DNA of 64,000 bases from Desulfolithobacter dissulfuricans. GTDB taxonomy: Bacteria > Desulfobacterota > Desulfobulbia > Desulfobulbales > Desulfobulbaceae. The DNA lies in the NCBI RefSeq assembly GCF_025998535.1, contig NZ_AP024233.1, positions 1,305,219 to 1,369,218 of the forward strand. The letters run 5' to 3'. Under the pieces are notes generated by a model. That model ran no database searches, was not told the origin of the DNA, and was given only the letters and a program-made list of their open reading frames with translations. Below are positions 23,157 through 32,882 of this stretch, one piece after another; position 1 is the stretch's first letter, and every line of letters starts with the position of its first letter. Both the position numbers and the translations under genes were made by a program.

Positions 23157-24239
23157 TTACTCGGCCCGGAGAATGGTTGATGGCTTCTTTTCTTTCTTCC
23201 TGCCTGACCGGGCCGCAACCCGGACTTCCTGGTCTTCGTAGGCCTGGATGATTTCCTGAACCAGCGGGTGGCGAACCACGTCGGACTTGGCAAAACGGCT
23301 GAAGTGGATGCCCCGGATGCCTTCCAGGATATTCTGGGCCTCTACCAGGCCGGAACGGGTCGAGCCGGGCAGGTCGATCTGGGTGATGTCTCCGGTGACC
23401 ACGGCCTTGGAGTCAAAACCGATCCTGGTGAGAAACATCTTCATCTGCTCCCGGGTGGTGTTCTGGGCCTCGTCCAGAATGATAAAGGCGTTGTTCAGCG
23501 TCCGGCCGCGCATGAAGGCCAGCGGCGCGATTTCGATAATTCCGCGCTCCACCAGCTCCTGGGCCTTGTCCTGGCCGAGCATGTCGTTAAGGGCGTCGTA
23601 GAGCGGCCGCAGGTAGGGGTCCACCTTCTGGGCCATGTCGCCGGGCAGAAAGCCCAGTTTTTCGCCCGCTTCCACCGCTGGCCGGGTGAGGATGATGGAA
23701 CGGACCTGTTCGCTGGCCAGGGCCGAAACCGCCATGGCCACGGCAAGATAGGTCTTGCCGGTTCCTGCCGGACCGATGCCGAAAACAATGTCATTGTGGC
23801 GAATGGCCTCGATGTAGCGTTTCTGGTTGACGCTCTTGGGTGAAACCACCCGGTTGCGCGAGGTGATGTACACCTTGTCGAGAAAGATCTCCTCGAGTTG
23901 GGTCCTGGGAGATGATTCCAGGATTTTAACCCCAAAGGCGATATCCTGAGTAAAGATGGGATAGCCCTTGCGGATCAGTTCGTAGAGCTGCTCCAGGACC
24001 GAGGCGGCCAGGCCGACGGCGTGGCTGCGGCCCTTGACCTGGAGCAGGTTGCCGCGGGCGTGGATGGAGACGCCGGTAGCCTGTTCCACGGTCTGCAGGT
24101 TACGGTTGAGGTCGCCAAACAGGACCTGGGCCGCGGCATTGTCGCTGAAGTCCAGGTTCCGGGTGGTCTGGTTGTTCTTTGGCGTGGCAGTTATCTTCAA
24201 ATCAGTTCTGTCTGGTTGCTTTCTCTTTTTTTCTCGCAA
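23157..24239 (-). CDS. phoH: PhoH-family ATPase (PhoH-like, YbeZ type)
   Basis: A 360-residue PhoH-like protein: N-terminal KH-like segment, then a P-loop ATPase with Walker A GPAGTGKTYLAVA, TRPAVEAGEKLGFLPGD, Walker B NAFIILDEAQNTT and TGDITQIDLP. Genes of this kind are commonly next to ybeY, as here, and are linked to rRNA/RNA processing. The likely start is TTG 24237-24239 because no suitable ATG exists before the conserved region; it overlaps the upstream gene by 38 bp, and a later TTG (24200) is the alternative. The basic C-terminus ends 6 bp before ybeY. Confidence 0.9.
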   Translation of the reverse strand: MREKKRKQPDRTDLKITATPKNNQTTRNLDFSDNAAAQVLFGDLNRNLQTVEQATGVSIHARGNLLQVKGRSHAVGLAASVLEQLYELIRKGYPIFTQDIAFGVKILESSPRTQLEEIFLDKVYITSRNRVVSPKSVNQKRYIEAIRHNDIVFGIGPAGTGKTYLAVAMAVSALASEQVRSIILTRPAVEAGEKLGFLPGDMAQKVDPYLRPLYDALNDMLGQDKAQELVERGIIEIAPLAFMRGRTLNNAFIILDEAQNTTREQMKMFLTRIGFDSKAVVTGDITQIDLPGSTRSGLVEAQNILEGIRGIHFSRFAKSDVVRHPLVQEIIQAYEDQEVRVAARSGRKKEKKPSTILRAE

Positions 24240-25086
24240 GTTCTCTGTCGATCATTTTCTGGATGGCCGACACGCTGCGGCTGTCTGATCTGATCAGGTG
24301 GCCGTTGACGAACAGGGTCGGTGTTCCAGATACATTGGCCTGCTGTGCGTCCCGCATGTCCTGCAAGACCCGGGCCCTGGTTTCCTGGGAGTTCATGTCC
24401 TTTCTGAACTGTTCCATGTCCAGGCCCAGTTCCTCTGCCATCTTCATGATGCTGTCAGGGTCCAGCTTTTCGGCCGCGAACAGCTTGTCATGCATCTGCC
24501 AGAACTTACCCTGGTTCTGGGCGGCCACAGCGGCCCGGGCAGCGGGTTCGGCGTATTCATGGATACGGACCAGCGGCAGATGTTTGTAGGCGATTTTAAG
24601 GGTGTCAGGGTTTTTTTCGAGCAACTGCTCGAGCAGCGGCTGTACCTTGCCGCAGTAAGGTCACTGGAAGTCCGAAAAAACCACCAGGGTGACCGGAGCG
24701 TTTTCCGGTCCCAGAAAGGGCGCCCTGCTGACGTCGATGTTCTGGGTGAAGCTGACGTCGACGGCCGTGAAGGAATTGCCATCCCTGCTGACCAGGTACA
24801 GTGTTTCACCTCTGGGAGCTATGTCGATACCGCTGATATTCCTGTCCACCGGGATGGCCCCCAGTTTTTCGCCCCTTGCCGTGTAGACATGGACCTTGTG
24901 GTCGCTGCCCAGGACAAAAACCTTCTTACCGTCCAGAGTGTGGACAAAGTCGAGCGGGGTGGTATCCAGTTTCCAGCTGGTCCTGATCGACCAGTCCACT
25001 TCGCCCGCGGTATCTGCTGTTTCCTGCAGGGCATGGGCCTGGACAGGCAGCATGAGCAGGGCACAAAGTGTCAGAGCTTTTTTCAT
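24202..25086 (-). CDS. Exported DsbA-fold selenoprotein with UxxC active site
   Basis: 294 residues if the in-frame UGA at 24658-24660 is read as selenocysteine. Signal peptide MKKALTLCALLMLPVQAHA; a propeller-like segment (about 30-120); then a DsbA-type thioredoxin fold beginning VTLVVFSDFQ, UGA, PYCGK, where DsbA proteins have FQCPYC. So UGA replaces the first active-site Cys and the frame continues for another 152 residues with all DsbA-domain features (cis-Pro loop VSGTPTLFVNG). A hairpin about 21-40 nt after the UGA (around CCGCTGC TCGA GCAGTTG) could be the SECIS. Likely role: periplasmic disulfide exchange or reduction. Start after AAGGACTTGAT. Confidence 0.85.
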
Positions 25087-25439
25087 ATCAAGTCCTTGGT
25101 AGTTGCTTGGGATCAGATCGAAGTTTTCAGCAAGACTATAAGACAGAAGATACTGCTTGGCCAGCAGGAAAGCAAGAAGTGGTGTATCTGTTGGTAATCA
25201 TTGGCAGGCCATGGCTGTAGCCAGGTTAACGGGGCAGGTGTCCTTCCGGGGCCGGTCGGATTTGTGATCCTGAATGCCGGATGCGTTGCTCCAGGGGTTC
25301 ATCTTTGGCCCGGTCTCCCGATCAAGGGCTGGGGAAGACTTCTAACCTATAGATTTAGTTGAAAATACATATTTTTATCTCTCCCTCTCTCTTGACGCCC
25401 CTCTTTTAATTGGTTAATAGTAAATGTTTAACATTTAAC
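25087..25439. other. Intergenic region before tRNA-Leu(UAG)
   Basis: No gene seen. It holds the minus-strand promoter of the selenoprotein gene near 25110-25160 (TTATAGT is a possible -10) and the tRNA promoter at 25392-25420. The middle (25180-25340) shows nothing interpretable. Confidence 0.5.
25392..25420 (+). promoter_or_regulatory. Sigma-70 type promoter of tRNA-Leu(UAG)
   Basis: TTGACG, 17-bp spacer, TAATAG; the tRNA starts 20 bp after the -10. Confidence 0.6.
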
Positions 25440-25525
25440 GCGAGAGTGGCGGAACTGGTAGACGCACTGGACTTAGGATCCAGCGCACCGAGTGCGTGGG
25501 GGTTCAACTCCCCCCTCTCGCACCA
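25440..25525 (+). tRNA. tRNA-Leu(UAG)
   Basis: 86-nt class II tRNA: acceptor GCGAGAG / CTCTCGC, anticodon loop CTTAGGA (anticodon TAG), long variable arm, GTTCAACTC T-loop and encoded CCA. Confidence 0.97.
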
Positions 25526-25652
25526 GATAAGGAAACCGGTGTCCGGTGTGCCAAGCACCAGACGTAACTCATATTAAGCCTGAAGGAAACCCGCTTGATT
25601 CAGGCTGAAATCTGACTGCCGATGGCAGGTAACGTGAAAAGGAATTTGGTCC

Positions 25653-26993
25653 ATGGACGTTGTCGTAGAAACCGTATCTGATCTGACCCGTAAGCTCACC
25701 ATTACCCTTCCTCAAGAGGAGGTGCAGAAAGAACTGGACAAGGCGTATCGCAAACTGAACAAGGAAGTCAAGCTCAAGGGGTTCAGGCGGGGTAAGATTC
25801 CCCGGACTGTGCTTGAAAAAAATTTCAAGGACCAGGTGCAGGCCGATGTGGGTGAGCAGCTTGTCCAGGCCACCTATTTTGATGCCGTCGAGCAGGAAAA
25901 GATCGATCCCGTCGTTCACCCCGATATCGTCAAGCATGATTTCCCCGAGGATGGTACCTTCACCTATGTGGCCATGGTGGATGTGCGGCCCGAATTCGAG
26001 ATGAAGGAATACAAGGGCATCGAGGTGGAGAAACCGGTCACCGAGGTCTCGGACGAGGAGGTGGAAGCCGAACTTGAGGAGCTGCGCCGCAAGCACGCTG
26101 TGCTGCGCTCTGCCGACGAGGACTATGCCATTGCCAGGGATGATATCGCCATCGTCGACTTCCAGGGCTTCCATGAAGGCAAGCCCATGAAGGAAGTCCA
26201 TAACGAAGACTATTCCGTTGATGTCGGTTCCGGCCGTCTGGGTGAGGATTTCGAGGAGAAACTCATCGGGATGAAGAAGGGCGAAAAGACCCTCTACGAG
26301 GTGGATTTTCCGCCTGAATATCCCAATCCGGTACTTGCCGGTAAAACCGTGGAGTTCAAGGTCGACGTCAAGGACGTCAAACAGCGTATCAAGCCTGAAC
26401 TCGACGATGAGTTCGCCAAGGATGTCAGCGATGAGTACGAGACCCTGGAAGACCTGAAGAAGGGGATCCGCGAAGAGCTGCAGAAGAAGAAGGAAGAAGC
26501 GCTGGAAGGCGACCTGGACGACCGGATCATGCACAAGCTCATCGAACTCAATGAGTTTGACGTTCCCGAGAAGCTGGTCCTCTACGAGATCGAGGAGATG
26601 ATCAAGCAGACCGAGGAAAATCTCAAGCGGGCCGGACTGACCCTGGAATCCGCCGGTATCACCCGTGAGGAACTGGTGGAGAAAAATCGCGAGGTGGCGG
26701 TCAAGCGGGTCAAGGGTGATTTCCTGCTCAAGAAGATCGCCGAGCTCGAGGATATCAAGCTGGCCGATGAGGACATCGAGCGCGGCTACCAGCGCATAGC
26801 CGACCAGTACAACATGACCGTGCCGGAAGTGAAACAGTTCTTCAAGCGTCGGGAAGAGATCCTGCCGTTCTTGAATGAGTTGCTCAATGAAAAGATTCTG
26901 CAGTTTCTGCGCGACAATGCCACCTTTGTCGAGCCCAGCGAAGATGCTGCGGCCGAAGAAGGCGGAGCGCAGGAATCGGGCGATGATGCCTGA
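25653..26993 (+). CDS. tig: Trigger factor
   Basis: A 446-residue ribosome-associated chaperone/peptidyl-prolyl isomerase. The N-terminal ribosome-binding domain has the signature KLKGFRRGKIPRTVLEKNF (GFRxGKxP), followed by a FKBP-like PPIase domain (about 150-240, DIAIVDFQGF) and the long helical C-terminal domain; the tail is acidic and Ala/Gly-rich. It heads the tig-clpP-clpX-lon block, the conventional arrangement. The frame starts at ATG 25653. Confidence 0.97.
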   Translation: MDVVVETVSDLTRKLTITLPQEEVQKELDKAYRKLNKEVKLKGFRRGKIPRTVLEKNFKDQVQADVGEQLVQATYFDAVEQEKIDPVVHPDIVKHDFPEDGTFTYVAMVDVRPEFEMKEYKGIEVEKPVTEVSDEEVEAELEELRRKHAVLRSADEDYAIARDDIAIVDFQGFHEGKPMKEVHNEDYSVDVGSGRLGEDFEEKLIGMKKGEKTLYEVDFPPEYPNPVLAGKTVEFKVDVKDVKQRIKPELDDEFAKDVSDEYETLEDLKKGIREELQKKKEEALEGDLDDRIMHKLIELNEFDVPEKLVLYEIEEMIKQTEENLKRAGLTLESAGITREELVEKNREVAVKRVKGDFLLKKIAELEDIKLADEDIERGYQRIADQYNMTVPEVKQFFKRREEILPFLNELLNEKILQFLRDNATFVEPSEDAAAEEGGAQESGDDA

Positions 26994-27033
26994 TGCGAGG
27001 TCTGTTCCGGCACCAGATCAAAGTAATGGGTAC

Positions 27034-27243
27034 CTTGAAAAATTAGAATTTTCGTTCGAGATCAGGTAAGCGAGCCTACGAGACTCCGAGGAATAGTGAA
27101 AATAGCCGGACAGCTTGACTGTTCAGCGAAAAAGCGCAGCATATAAAACATATGTGAGCATTTTTCTTTCTTCTTCCCGCTGTGACACAAGAGATCGGGC
27201 GAGGTAGGCGAGCCAGCGAAACTCTGAAAGGCAATTTTTCAAG
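27034..27243. repeat. MITE-like inverted-repeat element, copy 1
   Basis: About 210 bp between CTTGAAAAATT (27034-27044) and AATTTTTCAAG (27233-27243). Inside: GCGAAAAAGCGCAG and an AGGTAAGCGAGCC...GACTCCG motif, both shared with copy 2 (56573-56775). No open frame. It fills the tig-clpP gap. Confidence 0.6.
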
Positions 27244-27300
27244 ATAGTCTAAAGAAAATATCAGTCAGGCCGGCGGTCTGATTTCGAGGAGTATGAGCCA

Positions 27301-27900
27301 ATGAATCTGGTTCCAATGGTTGTTGAACAGAGCCCGCGCGGTGAGCGGGCTTATGATATCTATTCGCGCCTGCTCAAAGAGCGCATCATTTTTCTGGGTA
27401 CTTCGGTAACCGATGATGTTGCCAGCCTGGTCATAGCCCAGCTGCTCTTTCTGGAGGCCGATGATCCTGACAAGGATATTACTTTCTACATCAACTCGCC
27501 CGGCGGTTCGGTGACCGCCGGGCTGGCCATCTATGATACCATGCAGTATGTCCGCTGTGATGTGGCCACGCTGTGCATGGGTCAGGCCGCGTCCATGGGC
27601 GCGCTGCTTCTTGCTGCCGGGGCAGCGGGAAAACGGTTTGCCCTGCCCAATTCCCGGATCATGATCCACCAGCCCATGGGTGGTTTCCAGGGACAGGCAA
27701 CGGATATCGATATTCATGCCCGGGAAATCCTGCGCATGCGCAAGGATCTCAACGCCATCCTGGCCAAACATACCGGCCGGACGGTGAAGAAGATCCAGAA
27801 TGATACCGAGCGGGATAATTTCATGAGCGCCGAAGAGGCCCGGAAGTACGGGATCATCGATGAGGTGCTGGTCCGTCGTGAACAGACGGAGGAGGACTGA
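27301..27900 (+). CDS. clpP: ATP-dependent Clp protease proteolytic subunit
   Basis: A 199-residue ClpP with full catalytic triad: Ser in [11 protein letters not shown], His in MIHQPMGG, Asp in the following [18 protein letters not shown] region. The N-terminal [28 protein letters not shown] is canonical. It forms the tetradecameric peptidase that works with ClpX, whose gene starts 2 bp downstream. The preceding intergenic region carries a repeat element (27034-27243). Confidence 0.98.
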   Translation: MNLVPMVVEQSPRGERAYDIYSRLLKERIIFLGTSVTDDVASLVIAQLLFLEADDPDKDITFYINSPGGSVTAGLAIYDTMQYVRCDVATLCMGQAASMGALLLAAGAAGKRFALPNSRIMIHQPMGGFQGQATDIDIHAREILRMRKDLNAILAKHTGRTVKKIQNDTERDNFMSAEEARKYGIIDEVLVRREQTEED

Positions 27901-27902
27901 AT

Positions 27903-29174
27903 ATGAGTGACGAGTTTGTTGACGGGCATGGAATAGCATGCTCCTGCTCGTTCTGCGGGAAAAGCCAGGACGAGGTAGGCAAGCTCATTGCCGGTCCCAA
28001 TGTCTACATCTGTGATGAATGCATCGAGCTCTGTAACGAAATCGTCCGTGATGCCACCGATGATGAGGACCAGGGTGGCGAAGCGGCTGCCAGGGTTCTC
28101 AAACCAAAGGAGATCAAGGCCTATCTCGATGAGTACGTGATCGGCCAGGAGTACGCCAAGCGGGTCCTGTCGGTGGCGGTCCACAATCATTACAAGCGCA
28201 TCGAGTCCCGGGTGGGCCTGCAGGAGGGTGATGTCGAACTGCAGAAATCCAATATCATCCTCATCGGCCCCACGGGCAGCGGCAAGACTCTCATGGCCCA
28301 GACCCTGGCCAGAATCCTCAATGTTCCCTTTACCATAGCGGATGCCACCACCCTGACCGAAGCCGGTTACGTGGGTGATGACGTGGAAAATATCCTGGTC
28401 AATCTGCTTCAGGCGGCGGATTATGATATTGACCGGGCGGAACGAGGTATTATCTATATAGACGAGATAGACAAGATTGCCCGTAAATCGGATTCCCCGT
28501 CTCTCACCCGGGACGTCTCGGGTGAAGGTGTACAGCAGGCACTGCTCAAAATTATTGAGGGTACTGTTGCCTCTGTTCCGCCCAAGGGTGGACGGAAGCA
28601 TCCCCAGCAGGAACTGGTGCGGATAGACACTTCCAATATCCTGTTTATCTGTGGTGGCGCCTTTGTCGGCCTGGATACGGTGATCAAGAAACGGACCGGG
28701 ACCAAGGCCATCGGCTTTGGGGCCAAGGTGGTCAGTGAAGGCAAGAAAACCATTGGCGAGGTGCTTGCCGGGATCCAGCCCGAAGACCTGCTCAAGTTTG
28801 GTCTGATTCCTGAACTGGTCGGCCGGCTGCCGGTCATTGCCACCATGGAGGAGCTTGAGGAAGAGGATCTGATCCGGATACTCAAGGAACCGCGGAATGC
28901 GCTGACCAAGCAGTATCAAAAGCTTTTCGCCTTTGAAAACATCAAGCTCCGATTCACCGAGGGAGCGCTCAAGGCCATCGCCAGAAAGGCTCTGGATCGC
29001 AAGTCCGGTGCCCGTGGCCTGCGTTCGGTCATGGAAGAGGCCATGCTTGAGATCATGTATGAGCTGCCCTCAGAGGAAGGAGTTGCCGAGTGCGTGATCA
29101 ACGAACAGGTCATCACCAGTGGTGAATATCCTGTTGTTCTCTACGACTCTCAGGAAACAAAAAAGAGTGCGTGA
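27903..29174 (+). CDS. clpX: ATP-dependent Clp protease ATPase subunit ClpX
   Basis: A 423-residue ClpX: N-terminal C4 zinc-binding domain ([15 protein letters not shown] ... CDECIELC), AAA+ module with Walker A GPTGSGKT, Walker B IIYIDEID, and the GFGA(K) loop characteristic of ClpX pore loops. It unfolds substrates and feeds them to ClpP. ATG 27903 follows the clpP stop by 2 bp, indicating one transcript. Confidence 0.98.
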   Translation: MSDEFVDGHGIACSCSFCGKSQDEVGKLIAGPNVYICDECIELCNEIVRDATDDEDQGGEAAARVLKPKEIKAYLDEYVIGQEYAKRVLSVAVHNHYKRIESRVGLQEGDVELQKSNIILIGPTGSGKTLMAQTLARILNVPFTIADATTLTEAGYVGDDVENILVNLLQAADYDIDRAERGIIYIDEIDKIARKSDSPSLTRDVSGEGVQQALLKIIEGTVASVPPKGGRKHPQQELVRIDTSNILFICGGAFVGLDTVIKKRTGTKAIGFGAKVVSEGKKTIGEVLAGIQPEDLLKFGLIPELVGRLPVIATMEELEEEDLIRILKEPRNALTKQYQKLFAFENIKLRFTEGALKAIARKALDRKSGARGLRSVMEEAMLEIMYELPSEEGVAECVINEQVITSGEYPVVLYDSQETKKSA

Positions 29175-29519
29175 TACTCTGATTCAAGTCAAGTAGCTGC
29201 TGGCTCTGTGCCACGTTCCTGCCTTCCCCTCAGCAAAGAGAAAACAGTAATCAAGACGGCCGGTGGCACGCTGCCGGCCGCCCGGTCCCGGGGATGAAGA
29301 CCAAGGGTGTCCCCGGCCTCTGGCCTTGCAGGTCAGGCAGAGCCCGGCATGTCCAGGCTGCGGTGACCCTGATCTCCATCTGGATAACCTGTCCGGGGCC
29401 TCCTGCTGGGTGTATACCCGGAGTCTCCCTTCGGTCGCTTACCTGCGCGGGAGGCTGATCAATATCTTGAAACTGAACCCTAATTTTTTAAAATTTCCTA
29501 TATGAGAGAGACAATACGC
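29175..29519. other. clpX-lon intergenic region
   Basis: No gene. It contains a GC-rich hairpin (GGCCGG / CCGGCC around 29258-29281), a CCCGGGG...CCCCGG stem, and one copy of the ~28-bp repeat (29417-29444). The lon promoter should lie just before 29500, where the sequence turns AT-rich (TAATTTTTTAAAATTTCC). Confidence 0.5.
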
Positions 29520-31907
29520 ATGCCCTATCCCCTGATGCCCCTCCGGGACATTGTTATCTTTCCCGGAATGGTGGCTCCTCTTGTGGTTGGACGTAAAAAG
29601 TCCATCCAGGCATTGGAAGATGCCATGGAGCGCCGGACCCCTGTTTTTCTGGTGACCCAGAAGGATGGCGGGGTCGACGATCCCCGACAGGAACATCTCT
29701 ACACCGTCGGCACCCTGGCCTCGGTCATGCAGCTGCTGCGCTTGCCCGACGGTACCATCAAGGCGCTGGTGGAAGGCAAGCAGCGGGCCCGGATCGTCGA
29801 CTTTGAAGAAACCGGTGACTTCTATTCGGTCCAGGTGGTGGAAATCCCGGATCAGGATGGCGACAGTTCGGAGGTCATTGCCTATGCGCGCGAACTGCGG
29901 CGTTCTTTTGAGCAGTATACCCAGGTGAACCGCAAGATCCCCAAGGAAGTCCTCAGCTCGGTCAACAACATTGAGGATCCTTCCCGCCTGGTGGATACCG
30001 TTGCCTCGCATCTGCCGCTGAAAACCGAGGAAAAGCAGGCTTTCCTCGAGACCGTCTCCCTGCCCGAACGTATCAGCAGGGTTCTTGAGGCCATCTACCG
30101 TGAGATGGAGCTGGCCGAGCTGGAGAAGACAATTCACGCCAAGGTCAAGAAGCGGATGGGTACCACCCAGCGCAACTACTACCTGGGCGAGAAGATCCGC
30201 GCTATCCAGGAGGAGATGGGCCAGGGGGATGTGGCCGATGACCTGGCGGAGCTGGAGCAGGCCATAGCCGAGAAGGACCTGCCCGAGGCCGTGCGCGAGA
30301 AGGCGACCAAGGAGCTTAAAAAGCTCAAGCAGATGCCGCCCATGTCCGCCGAAACCACGGTGGTGCGCAATTACATCGATACCATCCTCAGCCTGCCCTG
30401 GTCCGAGAAGAGCAAGTCAGAGATCGATATTGTCCAGGCCGAAAAGATTCTTGATGAGGATCATTACGGGCTCAGTAAGCCCAAGGAGCGGATTCTCGAG
30501 TATCTGGCGGTACAGGCCCAGGTCAAAAAGATAAAGGGCCCGGTCATCTGTCTGGTAGGCCCCCCGGGAGTGGGCAAAACTTCGGTCTGCAAGTCCATCG
30601 CCCGGGCCATGAACCGTAAGTTCATCCGTCTGTCCCTGGGCGGGGTCCGCGATGAGGCCGAGATCCGCGGCCATCGTCGGACCTATATCGGTGCCATGCC
30701 CGGCAAGATCATCCACTCCATGCAGAAGGCGGGGGTGGTCAATCCCGTCTTCTGCCTGGACGAGGTGGACAAGATGAGTGTCGATTTCCGGGGCGATCCT
30801 TCGGCAGCGCTCCTGGAGGTCCTGGATCCGGAGCAGAACTTTGCCTTCAACGATCATTACCTGGACCTGGATTACGACCTGTCCGAGGTTTTTTTCATCA
30901 CCACGGCCAACAACCTGCACGGTATCCCCCTGCCGCTGCAGGACCGGATGGAGATCATTCGGCTTTCCGGCTATACCGAGGAGGAAAAACGCAATATCGC
31001 CCTGGGGTACCTGATCCCCAAACAGCTGGAGGCCAATGGCTTCAAGCCGGGCGACATCCAGTTCAGCGATAATGCGATCCTCGAGATCATCCGTCGCTAC
31101 ACAAGAGAGGCCGGGGTTCGGAACCTGGAGCGGACCATTGCCGCCATCTGCCGCAAGGTGGCGCGCGACCGGCTCAAGAAAAAGACCCTGGACAAGACCT
31201 ACCGTATTTCCAGACAGTCGGTGATCCGCTATCTCGGGGTGCCCAGGTATCGCTACGGCCTTGCCGAGGAGCATCATGAAATCGGTCTGGCCACCGGTAT
31301 GGCCTGGACCGAGGTTGGCGGCGAGCTGCTGCAGATCGAGGCCACCCTGATGCCCGGTTCCGGCAAGCTCACCGTCACGGGCAAGCTGGGTGATGTGATG
31401 CAGGAGTCGGTGCAGGCGGCCATGTCCTATGTCCGTTCCCGGGCCATGCGGCTCGGTCTGGAACCGGATTTCTACCAGAAGATAGATATCCATGTCCACG
31501 TGCCCGAGGGCGCCATTCCCAAGGACGGGCCATCGGCCGGTATCACCATTGCCACCTCCATTGTCTCGGCCCTGCTGAAGCTTCCGGTGAACCGGCAGCT
31601 GGCCATGACCGGGGAGATCACCCTCCGGGGTCGGGTCCTGCCCATCGGCGGCCTGACCGAGAAGCTGCTGGCTGCCCGGCGGGGTAATATCACCCATGTG
31701 CTGATTCCAGCGGAAAACGAGCGGGATCTCAAAGAAGTGCCCCAGAAGATCCGTAACAGCCTGACCATCGAACTGGTATCACACGTCGACGAGGTGCTCC
31801 AGAAGGCCCTTATCCTCAAGGAGGGAGAGGAACTGTTTCAGGACGTATCTCTGGAATCGATCTATAATGACTTCACGGTGTCAGCCCATAACACCCCTGC
31901 CCAGTGA
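29520..31907 (+). CDS. lon: ATP-dependent protease La (Lon)
   Basis: A 795-residue LonA: N-terminal substrate-binding domain ([15 protein letters not shown]), AAA+ domain (Walker [11 protein letters not shown], Walker [10 protein letters not shown]) and protease domain with the Ser-Lys dyad ([10 protein letters not shown] and the [18 protein letters not shown] region). ATG 29520 is preferred over ATG 29502, because GAGAGA precedes the second and nothing precedes the first. It degrades misfolded and regulatory proteins. Confidence 0.97.
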   Translation: MPYPLMPLRDIVIFPGMVAPLVVGRKKSIQALEDAMERRTPVFLVTQKDGGVDDPRQEHLYTVGTLASVMQLLRLPDGTIKALVEGKQRARIVDFEETGDFYSVQVVEIPDQDGDSSEVIAYARELRRSFEQYTQVNRKIPKEVLSSVNNIEDPSRLVDTVASHLPLKTEEKQAFLETVSLPERISRVLEAIYREMELAELEKTIHAKVKKRMGTTQRNYYLGEKIRAIQEEMGQGDVADDLAELEQAIAEKDLPEAVREKATKELKKLKQMPPMSAETTVVRNYIDTILSLPWSEKSKSEIDIVQAEKILDEDHYGLSKPKERILEYLAVQAQVKKIKGPVICLVGPPGVGKTSVCKSIARAMNRKFIRLSLGGVRDEAEIRGHRRTYIGAMPGKIIHSMQKAGVVNPVFCLDEVDKMSVDFRGDPSAALLEVLDPEQNFAFNDHYLDLDYDLSEVFFITTANNLHGIPLPLQDRMEIIRLSGYTEEEKRNIALGYLIPKQLEANGFKPGDIQFSDNAILEIIRRYTREAGVRNLERTIAAICRKVARDRLKKKTLDKTYRISRQSVIRYLGVPRYRYGLAEEHHEIGLATGMAWTEVGGELLQIEATLMPGSGKLTVTGKLGDVMQESVQAAMSYVRSRAMRLGLEPDFYQKIDIHVHVPEGAIPKDGPSAGITIATSIVSALLKLPVNRQLAMTGEITLRGRVLPIGGLTEKLLAARRGNITHVLIPAENERDLKEVPQKIRNSLTIELVSHVDEVLQKALILKEGEELFQDVSLESIYNDFTVSAHNTPAQ

Positions 31908-31954
31908 GGTGGAATAAATAATTGGCAGGAGTTGACCCGGGGGCGCTTTTTTCC

Positions 31955-31983
31955 TTGACGGACAGCCCCTATCCTGATAAATA
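31955..31983 (+). promoter_or_regulatory. Promoter of the tRNA-Val/tRNA-Asp unit
   Basis: TTGACG, 17-bp spacer, TAAATA, 15 bp before tRNA-Val. The two tRNAs are 8 bp apart and share this promoter. Confidence 0.65.
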
Positions 31984-31997
31984 CACCACATCATTTG

Positions 31998-32073
31998 GGG
32001 CGGATAGCTCAGTTGGGAGAGCACCGGCCTTACAAGCCGGGGGTCACAGGTTCGAGCCCTGTTCCGCCCACCA
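31998..32073 (+). tRNA. tRNA-Val(UAC)
   Basis: 76-nt tRNA with acceptor GGGCGGA / TCCGCCC, anticodon loop CTTACAA (anticodon TAC), GTTCGAGCC T-loop and encoded CCA. Confidence 0.97.
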
Positions 32074-32081
32074 AATATACT

Positions 32082-32158
32082 GGGGTCGTAGTTCAGTTGG
32101 TTAGAATGCCGGCCTGTCACGCCGGAGGTCGCGAGTTCGAGTCTCGTCGGCCCCGCCA
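32082..32158 (+). tRNA. tRNA-Asp(GUC), intact copy reconstituted by the prophage
   Basis: 77-nt tRNA with acceptor GGGGTCG / CGGCCCC, anticodon loop CTGTCAC (anticodon GTC), encoded CCA. Its 3' half is the left copy of the 55-bp prophage repeat, so the functional 3' end is that supplied at integration. Confidence 0.97.
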
Positions 32159-32163
32159 GTATA
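32109..32163 (+). repeat. Prophage attachment repeat, left (attL)
   Basis: 55 bp from CCGGCCTGTCACGCC to CCGCCAGTATA, identical to 43547-43601. Covers the anticodon arm to the 3' end of tRNA-Asp. Confidence 0.95.
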
Positions 32164-32166
32164 ATC

Positions 32167-32195
32167 AGGGACTTAGCCAATTTGGTTAAGTCCCT
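32167..32195 (+). terminator. Phage-borne terminator for tRNA-Asp
   Basis: Stem AGGGACTTA / TAAGTCCCT followed by TTTCTTTTTC. A homologous host terminator follows attR (43605-43633). Confidence 0.85.
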
Positions 32196-32207
32196 TTTCT
32201 TTTTCTG

Positions 32208-32228
32208 GTGGGCCTTCAAGTGGGCCTT
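32208..32228 (+). repeat. Paired arm-type sites near attL
   Basis: GTGGGCCTT twice (32208-32216, 32220-32228), spaced 12 bp; matched by GTGGGCCGG / GTGGGCCTT at 43449-43469. Confidence 0.5.
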
Positions 32229-32482
32229 TTTCCGGAAACCAGAGTCAACATCGGTTGCCTGACGTGCTCAACCCGAATCGAGCCAATGTCCCAAGAACGC
32301 TGATACCTGTCCGGATCCACGTGACGATCACGCCACGCCTGGACAGCAGATCGACGTGAACGGAATACATGCGCCTGAGCCCTATCTTCCGTACAACCCC
32401 ATCCATTATCAGTGAAACGAAAATACATTGTCCTGGGCGGTTCATGTCCACTAGACCAGCAAAGCAAATATCCATTCTTCAT
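32216..32482 (-). CDS. Inovirus small hypothetical protein (88 aa)
   Basis: An 88-residue basic protein, Trp/Arg-rich in the middle (NGWGCTEDRAQAHVFRSRRS, AVQAWRDRHVDPDRYQRSW). It starts after AAGGTCCAGTT; this ribosome-binding region is the tail of a 30-bp duplicate of the integrase 3' end (32494-32523). It is the last minus-strand gene before attL. No recognised family; the composition could fit a nucleic-acid-binding protein. Confidence 0.6.
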   Translation of the reverse strand: MKNGYLLCWSSGHEPPRTMYFRFTDNGWGCTEDRAQAHVFRSRRSAVQAWRDRHVDPDRYQRSWDIGSIRVEHVRQPMLTLVSGKRPT

Positions 32483-32493
32483 AACTGGACCTT

Positions 32494-32523
32494 ATTCCAA
32501 AACTTCCAGAGCTGACCGGACAC
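32494..32523. repeat. 30-bp duplicate of the integrase 3' end, left copy
   Basis: Identical to 32885-32914, the last 10 codons of the integrase gene. The two copies bracket the 114-aa zinc-ribbon gene. Confidence 0.95.
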
Positions 32524-32528
32524 GTTTT

Positions 32529-32873
32529 TCAGGAACCCCTGCCGTTGCAAGTTAAACAAGCCTCTTCCACACCATCAATATTGGTACAGATACCAGTACC
32601 GCCGCAACACAAACAATTTCCATCGGTACCAACCATCCCGATCTCCAATTCCGGCTTTTTCTTTCGTCCTGATCGCTTATCCCCAGCCGCACAATACACA
32701 TACTCATCCGTTGCCCCTTTGTGCGACTCGCAGCCATGACATGCGAAAGATCCGACTTTTACCGGCCGGCCAGGGCCGCGCGCATGATACGGGAACGGGC
32801 AGTCACGAGTCAGAACCATCCACTGCACCCATGGTTGCGACTCAGGCTTATATCCCTCAATCTTTAATTTCAC
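32529..32873 (-). CDS. Zinc-ribbon protein with DnaJ-type CxxCxGxG pair (114 aa)
   Basis: A 114-residue protein starting with GTG 32871-32873 after GAGGTTTAACG; that ribosome-binding site overlaps the integrase stop. It has one Cys pair in the middle (FACHGCESHKGA) and two DnaJ-like zinc motifs at the end (CLCCGGTGIC, CLTCNGRGS). It is bracketed by 30-bp direct repeats, so it may have arrived as a small cassette downstream of int. Function unknown; another DnaJ-type small protein lies at 41990-42187 in the same prophage. Confidence 0.65.
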   Translation of the reverse strand: MKLKIEGYKPESQPWVQWMVLTRDCPFPYHARGPGRPVKVGSFACHGCESHKGATDEYVYCAAGDKRSGRKKKPELEIGMVGTDGNCLCCGGTGICTNIDGVEEACLTCNGRGS

Positions 32874-32882
32874 CGTTAAACC

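Noticed and set aside
24202..24660. Treating the DsbA region as two separate truncated genes
   Set aside because: The downstream half lacks a start and the break is a UGA at the catalytic Cys position, so one selenoprotein gene is more likely.
25180..25340. SRP RNA or other known small RNA in the gap before tRNA-Leu(UAG)
   Set aside because: The conserved SRP RNA loop sequences are not present on either strand.
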